Below, one piece after another: positions 59,862-64,000 of a stretch of DNA of 64,000 bases. Below the pieces are notes generated by a model, which had not been told where the DNA came from, did no database searches, and worked only from the letters and a program-made list of their open reading frames with translations. The position numbers were made by a program, and so were the translations under genes. The DNA lies in NCBI GenBank assembly GCA_030526195.1, contig JAUNDG010000008.1, positions 52,151 through 116,150 on the forward strand, in the 5' to 3' direction. The stretch's first letter is position 1. Each line of letters opens with the position of its first letter. The DNA is from Lachnospiraceae bacterium. Lineage in GTDB: Bacteria > Bacillota > Clostridia > Lachnospirales > Lachnospiraceae.

Positions 59862-59912
59862 AAAAAGCGTATGAGCATTGTCTAACCGACATAGTTCATA
59901 CGCTTTTTTATT
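59862..59912 (+). terminator. Terminator of the cyclophilin gene
   Basis: Arms AAAGCGTATGA (59864-59874) and TCATACGCTTT (59896-59906) around a 21-base loop, then TTTTA. Confidence 0.75.
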
Positions 59913-60124
59913 TGTTTATGAAACCCGCGACTCATGGATCGTGGGTTCTCACCATAACGTTCATAAAGCCCGCGCCCCGTGGGCCGACGCAGCGACATTC
60001 GCCCGAGGAGCCCGAAGACCAAAGGGCTGAGGGGGACGAAGCGGGAGCGAGGCGGTCCATGGCTGCGGGTATTACCCACAACGTTTAATAAAGCCCATGG
60101 ATCGCGGACTATATAATTATGTGG
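59908..60124. repeat. Intergenic region with internal direct repeats
   Basis: Two similar blocks lie about 110 bases apart: CATAACGTTCATAAAGCCC (from about 59952) and CACAACGTTTAATAAAGCCC (from about 60076), each near an ATGGATCG(T/C)GG word. The space between is GC-rich and purine-rich. No gene is seen; a repeated hairpin element is the best description. Confidence 0.45.
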
Positions 60125-60775
60125 TTACTCCGGCACGACCTCGCCCTCGATCAGGCTGTAGGCCATCGCCTCCCCTTTCTCCATCACAGCCCGTCCGGCT
60201 GTCAGATCCGTCACCGCCGCCATCACCCGGTCGACCGCTTCCGGGTCCAGCACGATGGTGGTTTCCACATCTGCGCCGTATACCGTGTTCATGATCAGGA
60301 TTTCCTGCTGGCGGAACATATACTTCAGCTTGCCGTCATCGTTGTAATTGGCGGTCACCTTGACCGGAAACCCCTGGCGGACCTCCCGATACACCGCATT
60401 TTCCAAAGCGGCCTTCACGGCGCCGGAATACGCCCGGATCAGACCGCCCACCCCAAGGAGTGTGCCGCCGAAATAACGGGTCACCACAGCGATCACATCG
60501 TGCAGTTCCTCGCCCTGCAGCACCGTCAGCATGGGACGGCCGGCAGAACCGCCGGGTTCACCGTCGTCGTTGGACCGGACAATCTCAAAATCTGATCCCA
60601 CCACAAAGGCAGAACAATGATGACGGGCATCATAATACTTCTTCTTCTGGGCCGCCAGGAAGGCTTCAGCCTCAGCTTCATTTTCCACATGCGCCAGCTC
60701 GGCGATAAACCGTGACTTCTTTTCCACGATCTCGCCCACCGCTGTGCCCACGATGGTCTTTCTTGATTCACTCAT
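60125..60775 (-). CDS. YigZ/IMPACT family protein
   Basis: A 216-residue protein of the UPF0029/IMPACT (YigZ) family, linked in eukaryotes to Gcn2 control but of unknown role in bacteria. Signature: DDGEPGGSAGRPMLTVLQGE near residue 70 and VTRYFGGTLLGVGGLIRAY near residue 98, followed by the C-terminal DUF1949-like half. Ribosome site is poor (AAGGG about 11 bases upstream). Confidence 0.9.
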   Translation of the reverse strand: MSESRKTIVGTAVGEIVEKKSRFIAELAHVENEAEAEAFLAAQKKKYYDARHHCSAFVVGSDFEIVRSNDDGEPGGSAGRPMLTVLQGEELHDVIAVVTRYFGGTLLGVGGLIRAYSGAVKAALENAVYREVRQGFPVKVTANYNDDGKLKYMFRQQEILIMNTVYGADVETTIVLDPEAVDRVMAAVTDLTAGRAVMEKGEAMAYSLIEGEVVPE

Positions 60776-60826
60776 GAATTCTCAAACCCTTAGTTCATAA
60801 TCTGGCCTGTCCGAGCCGGCCGCTGC

Positions 60827-61426
60827 TCATTTCGTTTTCAGACTGTTGATGATGGCCAGAACGTCCTCATCCTCCAGGGACACACCGCCGATATCGGCCA
60901 CATCCACCGGAATATTGAGCTGGAACACCTTGCCGTTGCCGGCATCAATGAAAACGAGGTCGTAAATATTCATAAAGCCTTCTTCCACCAGATCCTCGGT
61001 GCGGGCCTCATAGGCGATGCAATCACCATTTTCCGCAGTGAAACTGAACTCTTCCGCTTCATCGTACCAGTAGACGATCATCTCAGCCTGGTCCGCCAGA
61101 CTGTTTTCATAAAGGTAAATGTAGATGGACGGTTTGGTCAGTGAATCCCAGTCATTTTCTCCGCCTTTGACCAGCACGTAGCTGTCCGTCTTCATGGGGA
61201 AGTCGCCGTTGTCATCGGGATCGGCGAAAATGTCCTGCTGAAGCTGACCCATCCAGCCGGCGGGCACATCCACCGTAAAGTCGCCCACATCCACATTTTC
61301 GACAAGAAGCGGTTTATCTTCCGTACCGCTGCCGGTCTCGGCCGCAGCTGAGCCGCCTGAAGAGCCGCAGGCTGTCAGCCCCAGGAGCATGGCACTCATC
61401 AGAATCACTGCTGTTAAACGTTTCAT
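60827..61426 (-). CDS. Predicted lipoprotein of unknown function
   Basis: A 199-residue exported lipoprotein: signal MKRLTAVILMSAMLLG with lipobox LTAC, a Ser/Gly/Ala linker, then a compact acidic domain with DFTVDVPAGWMGQLQQDIF and a C-terminal VSLEDEDVLAIINSLK. It resembles small extracellular lipoproteins of gut Clostridia without known role. Start at 61426 fits GGAGGACAGGAT ahead of the ATG; an upstream in-frame ATG is less likely. Confidence 0.75.
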   Translation of the reverse strand: MKRLTAVILMSAMLLGLTACGSSGGSAAAETGSGTEDKPLLVENVDVGDFTVDVPAGWMGQLQQDIFADPDDNGDFPMKTDSYVLVKGGENDWDSLTKPSIYIYLYENSLADQAEMIVYWYDEAEEFSFTAENGDCIAYEARTEDLVEEGFMNIYDLVFIDAGNGKVFQLNIPVDVADIGGVSLEDEDVLAIINSLKTK

Positions 61427-61653
61427 ATCCTGTCCTCCGTTAGTTTCCGTCAGAAACATCATTTTCATCAGAAAGAAGTGACCGCTCTCGAACTTGTCAA
61501 GCAGCCACGCGCGATCGCGCTTAAGACTCTGCGTCTTTGAAGCGGGGAGTATGCTTGCTGCAGTTCATGGTGCGGCATCTTATGTACTGTCATCATAGCA
61601 TGAGGCACGCCATTTTCGCAATATTCCCCATTTTCCGTGGCCTGACAGGCTCT
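61427..61653. other. Intergenic region between divergent genes
   Basis: No gene seen. Holds three CATTTTC words (61460, 61611, 61629) and the perfect palindrome GCGCGATCGCGC (61509-61520). Confidence 0.45.
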
Positions 61654-61681
61654 TTTACAGAGGAACCGAAGATGGTATAAT
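61654..61681 (+). promoter_or_regulatory. Promoter of the penicillin-binding protein gene
   Basis: TTTACA (61654-61659), 16-base spacer, TATAAT (61676-61681). The predicted start coincides with the ATG at 61688, so the transcript may be leaderless. Confidence 0.65.
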
Positions 61682-61687
61682 ACGCCT

Positions 61688-64000
61688 ATGAATTACGACA
61701 GATATCATTTAAACAAAAAAATCGAAAAACTGAAGCATGCGGATACCGGCGCCCACCTCGGAGTGGTGGCCATCCGTCTCATTGTCTTCCTGGCCGTCGC
61801 CGCCGTTGTGGTGATCACGGCCCTCTCCATCGGCTCCGTCCACGGCATCATCGCCAACGCGCCGGATATCGACGATATCAATTTCGCGCCCACCGGTTTT
61901 GCCACCTTTATCTATGACACCGACGGCAACCAGATGCAGAAGCTCACCACCTCCGACTCCAACCGGACCGCCGTCTCTCTGGAGAAAATCCCGGAGGATC
62001 TTCAGCATGCCGTGGTGGCCATCGAGGACGAGCGCTTCTACGAGCACAAAGGCATCGATCCCCAGGGTATCGTCCGCGCCCTCTTCGTGGGTGTGACCAA
62101 TAATTTCCGTTTCACGGAAGGGGCCAGCACCATCACCCAGCAGCTGCTCAAAAACAATGTCTTCACCACCTGGACCAGTGAAAAATCGCTGATGGACCGG
62201 GTGAAGCGTAAGTTCCAGGAACAGTACCTGGCGGTTCTTCTGGAGGAAAAGCTGGATAACAAGAACCTGATCCTGGAGAACTACCTCAACACCATCAACC
62301 TTGGCGCCGGCACCTACGGTGTGCAGGCGGCTTCCCGGAAATATTTCAACAAGGATGTGTCCGAGCTGACATTGTCCGAGTGCGCTGTCATCGCCGGCAT
62401 TACCCAGAACCCCAGCCGTTACAATCCCATCCGGCATCCGGATGAAAATGCTGAGCGCCGGGAGCGTGTGCTGACCAAGATGGTCGAGCAGGGCTACATC
62501 TCCGAAGCTGAAAAAAATGAAGCTCTGGCCGATCCGGTTTATCAGCGGATCGCCATTTCCCAGAATAATAACAAGACCAACACCGTCTACTCCTACTTCG
62601 TGGATGAGCTCATCAGCCAGGTAAAGGATGACCTGATGCGTGAAAAGGGTTATTCTGAAACGCAGGCTTATCAGATGCTGTATTCCGGCGGTCTGCGGAT
62701 CTACACCACACAGGATCCGGCTATGCAGGCCATTATGGATGAGGAGTACACCAACGAAGAAAACTTCCCGGCAGGCGTGCAGTTCACCTTTGACTGGGCC
62801 TTGTCTGTCCGTCACAGCAACGGCGAGCTGCAGCATTTCAGTAAGGAACAGATGCGGAAATGGTTCCGCGAAAATGTGGATCCTGAGTTTAATCTCCTCT
62901 TCAATTCTTCTGAGGAGATCGAAAATGTACTGGCCCAGTACAAGGCCGCCGTTGTCCGGCCGGATGACGAGATTGTGGCCGAGCGTATCAGCTACGCGCC
63001 TCAACCCCAGTCTTCCATGGTCATCATGGATCAGCACACCGGCCAGGTAAAAGCCCTGGTGGGCGGCCGCGGCGAAAAGACCGCCTCCCTGACACTGAAC
63101 CGGGCCACAGATTCCAAGCGCCAGCCCGGCTCCACCTTCAAGGTAGTGTCCACCTATGCCCCGGCCATCGATCGGTTCGGCATGGACCTGAGCACCCCCT
63201 ATGTGGATGAACCCTACAATTACGCCACAGGCCGTCCGGTACGTGACTGGTCCGGGGATAATTACATGGGGCCCATCACCATCCGACAGGCTATTGCCCA
63301 GTCCGTCAACGTAGTGGCGGTCAAATGTCTCACCGACATCGGCCCCCACACCGGCTATGAGCAGCTGCTCCGCTTCGGTTTCACCACACTGGATGAAGAA
63401 CATGATGCCCTGCAGCCTCTGGCATTGGGCGGTATCTACTATGGTGTCACCAACCTGGAACTGACCGCTGCCTACGCGTCCATCGCCAACAACGGCGTTT
63501 ACACAAAGCCGATCTTCTACACACGGATCGAGGATCAGTACGGCAATATCGTGCTTGAGAACACACCGGAGGTTCACGAGGCCATCAAGCCCGAAACCGC
63601 CTACCAGCTGCAGGTGGCCATGCAGGACGTTGTCAATTGCGGCACCGGCGGAGCGCTCCGCCTTGCCTGCGGCATGCCGGTGGCCGGCAAGACCGGCACC
63701 ACCTCCCGCTACAATGACGTCTGGTTTGTGGGATACACCCCCTACCTGACCTGTGGTGTCTGGGCCGGCTATGACAACGGCGAATACCTGGGCGGTGCCG
63801 ACCGGGATTATCACAAGGTTCTGTGGAACAAAGTCATGAATCGGATTGCTTCCACTCAGCCGCTGCGCCATTTCACAGCGCCGGAAGGTGTCAATGCCGC
63901 CTACTATGACGGATTAGGGGCCGCTCCCATCACACCGGAGCCCACTCCGACCCCCTCTGAAACACCCACACCGACGCCCACAGCGACACCCACACCCACA
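61688..64000 (+). CDS. Class A penicillin-binding protein (3' end outside window)
   Basis: Bifunctional peptidoglycan synthase. At least 771 residues are visible and the frame is open at the right edge. A cytoplasmic stretch and one membrane helix (about 20-60) precede the GT51 transglycosylase (AIEDERFYEHKGIDPQGI near residue 112; GASTITQQLLKNN; NLGAGTYGVQAASRKYF). The transpeptidase follows, with SxxK in QPGSTFKVVS near residue 480, SxN in AQSVNVVAVK near 538, and KTG in AGKTGTTSRY near 667. The end is a Pro/Thr repeat tail (TPTPTATPTPT). There is no good ribosome site; GAGGA is over 20 bases away. Confidence 0.93.
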   Translation, partial: MNYDRYHLNKKIEKLKHADTGAHLGVVAIRLIVFLAVAAVVVITALSIGSVHGIIANAPDIDDINFAPTGFATFIYDTDGNQMQKLTTSDSNRTAVSLEKIPEDLQHAVVAIEDERFYEHKGIDPQGIVRALFVGVTNNFRFTEGASTITQQLLKNNVFTTWTSEKSLMDRVKRKFQEQYLAVLLEEKLDNKNLILENYLNTINLGAGTYGVQAASRKYFNKDVSELTLSECAVIAGITQNPSRYNPIRHPDENAERRERVLTKMVEQGYISEAEKNEALADPVYQRIAISQNNNKTNTVYSYFVDELISQVKDDLMREKGYSETQAYQMLYSGGLRIYTTQDPAMQAIMDEEYTNEENFPAGVQFTFDWALSVRHSNGELQHFSKEQMRKWFRENVDPEFNLLFNSSEEIENVLAQYKAAVVRPDDEIVAERISYAPQPQSSMVIMDQHTGQVKALVGGRGEKTASLTLNRATDSKRQPGSTFKVVSTYAPAIDRFGMDLSTPYVDEPYNYATGRPVRDWSGDNYMGPITIRQAIAQSVNVVAVKCLTDIGPHTGYEQLLRFGFTTLDEEHDALQPLALGGIYYGVTNLELTAAYASIANNGVYTKPIFYTRIEDQYGNIVLENTPEVHEAIKPETAYQLQVAMQDVVNCGTGGALRLACGMPVAGKTGTTSRYNDVWFVGYTPYLTCGVWAGYDNGEYLGGADRDYHKVLWNKVMNRIASTQPLRHFTAPEGVNAAYYDGLGAAPITPEPTPTPSETPTPTPTATPTPT

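Noticed and set aside
61709-63871. A 720-codon open frame on the minus strand
   Set aside because: It is the antisense shadow of the penicillin-binding protein gene, whose plus-strand frame has all class A PBP motifs. The antisense product has no recognisable domain.

Overview
The window looks like chromosome of an anaerobic, saccharolytic Firmicute of class Clostridia, with Lachnospiraceae or a nearby Eubacteriales family most likely. The pointers are a glycyl-radical enzyme with its activase, a type III glutamine synthetase, an EF-G-like paralog, a fused fruA with ptsH and ptsI in the fru operon, strong Shine-Dalgarno sequences, TTGACA/TATAAT promoters, and tRNA genes without an encoded CCA. 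Base composition is moderately GC-rich and even. I see no phage, plasmid, intact insertion sequence, rRNA or CRISPR array. The family-level assignment is inference.

Layout. 1-10.2 kb: plsY (runs off the left edge) and der, prs, a secreted NlpC/P60 wall hydrolase, a degenerate EF-G paralog, then tyrA-aroA. 10.2-14 kb: a three-subunit xanthine-dehydrogenase-type molybdoenzyme. 14-21.3 kb: tRNA-Thr, a structured repeat region, dinB/galE, an AlaX-type editing protein, and two tRNA groups (ten genes) around a metal-exporter gene and a zinc-ribbon membrane protein. 21.3-31 kb: trigger-factor-like chaperone, an unknown gene plus glnN, an rRNA methyltransferase, a protease-less Lon-like ATPase, MazG, Nudix and a 57-residue protein, and a ferredoxin-type aldo/keto reductase. 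31-41 kb: a sugar operon (glycyl-radical enzyme, activase, FGGY kinase, RbsABC-like importer) with a divergent LacI regulator. 41-47 kb: sfsA, an AAA/nuclease-like fusion, Nudix, flavin reductase-like protein, lipoprotein. 47-53 kb: fruR-fruK-fruA-ptsH-ptsI. 53-60 kb: mscS, tRNA-Ser, then the t6A/housekeeping run tsaE-tsaB-rimI-rnz-tsaD-ispD, and a cyclophilin. 60-64 kb: YigZ, a lipoprotein and a class A penicillin-binding protein that runs off the right edge.

How it fits together. The fru operon is a complete fructose phosphotransferase module: EI, HPr, fused EIIABC, 1-phosphofructokinase and DeoR-type regulator, with operator-like repeats over its promoter. The sugar/glycyl-radical operon imports and phosphorylates a sugar and carries a C-x-E (eliminase-type) glycyl-radical enzyme but no isomerase or aldolase, so its pathway is unclear and it is the best candidate for new metabolism. 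The tsa genes make the t6A tRNA modification, and rnz processes tRNA 3' ends, which suits a genome with no encoded CCA.

The most unusual window-wide signal is the 7-mer GAAAATG (reverse complement CATTTTC). A hand scan finds roughly 70-80 copies on the two strands, about ten times chance, including at least fifteen in intergenic DNA. A second dispersed signal is a ~60-bp intergenic repeat present in four clear and one weaker copies.
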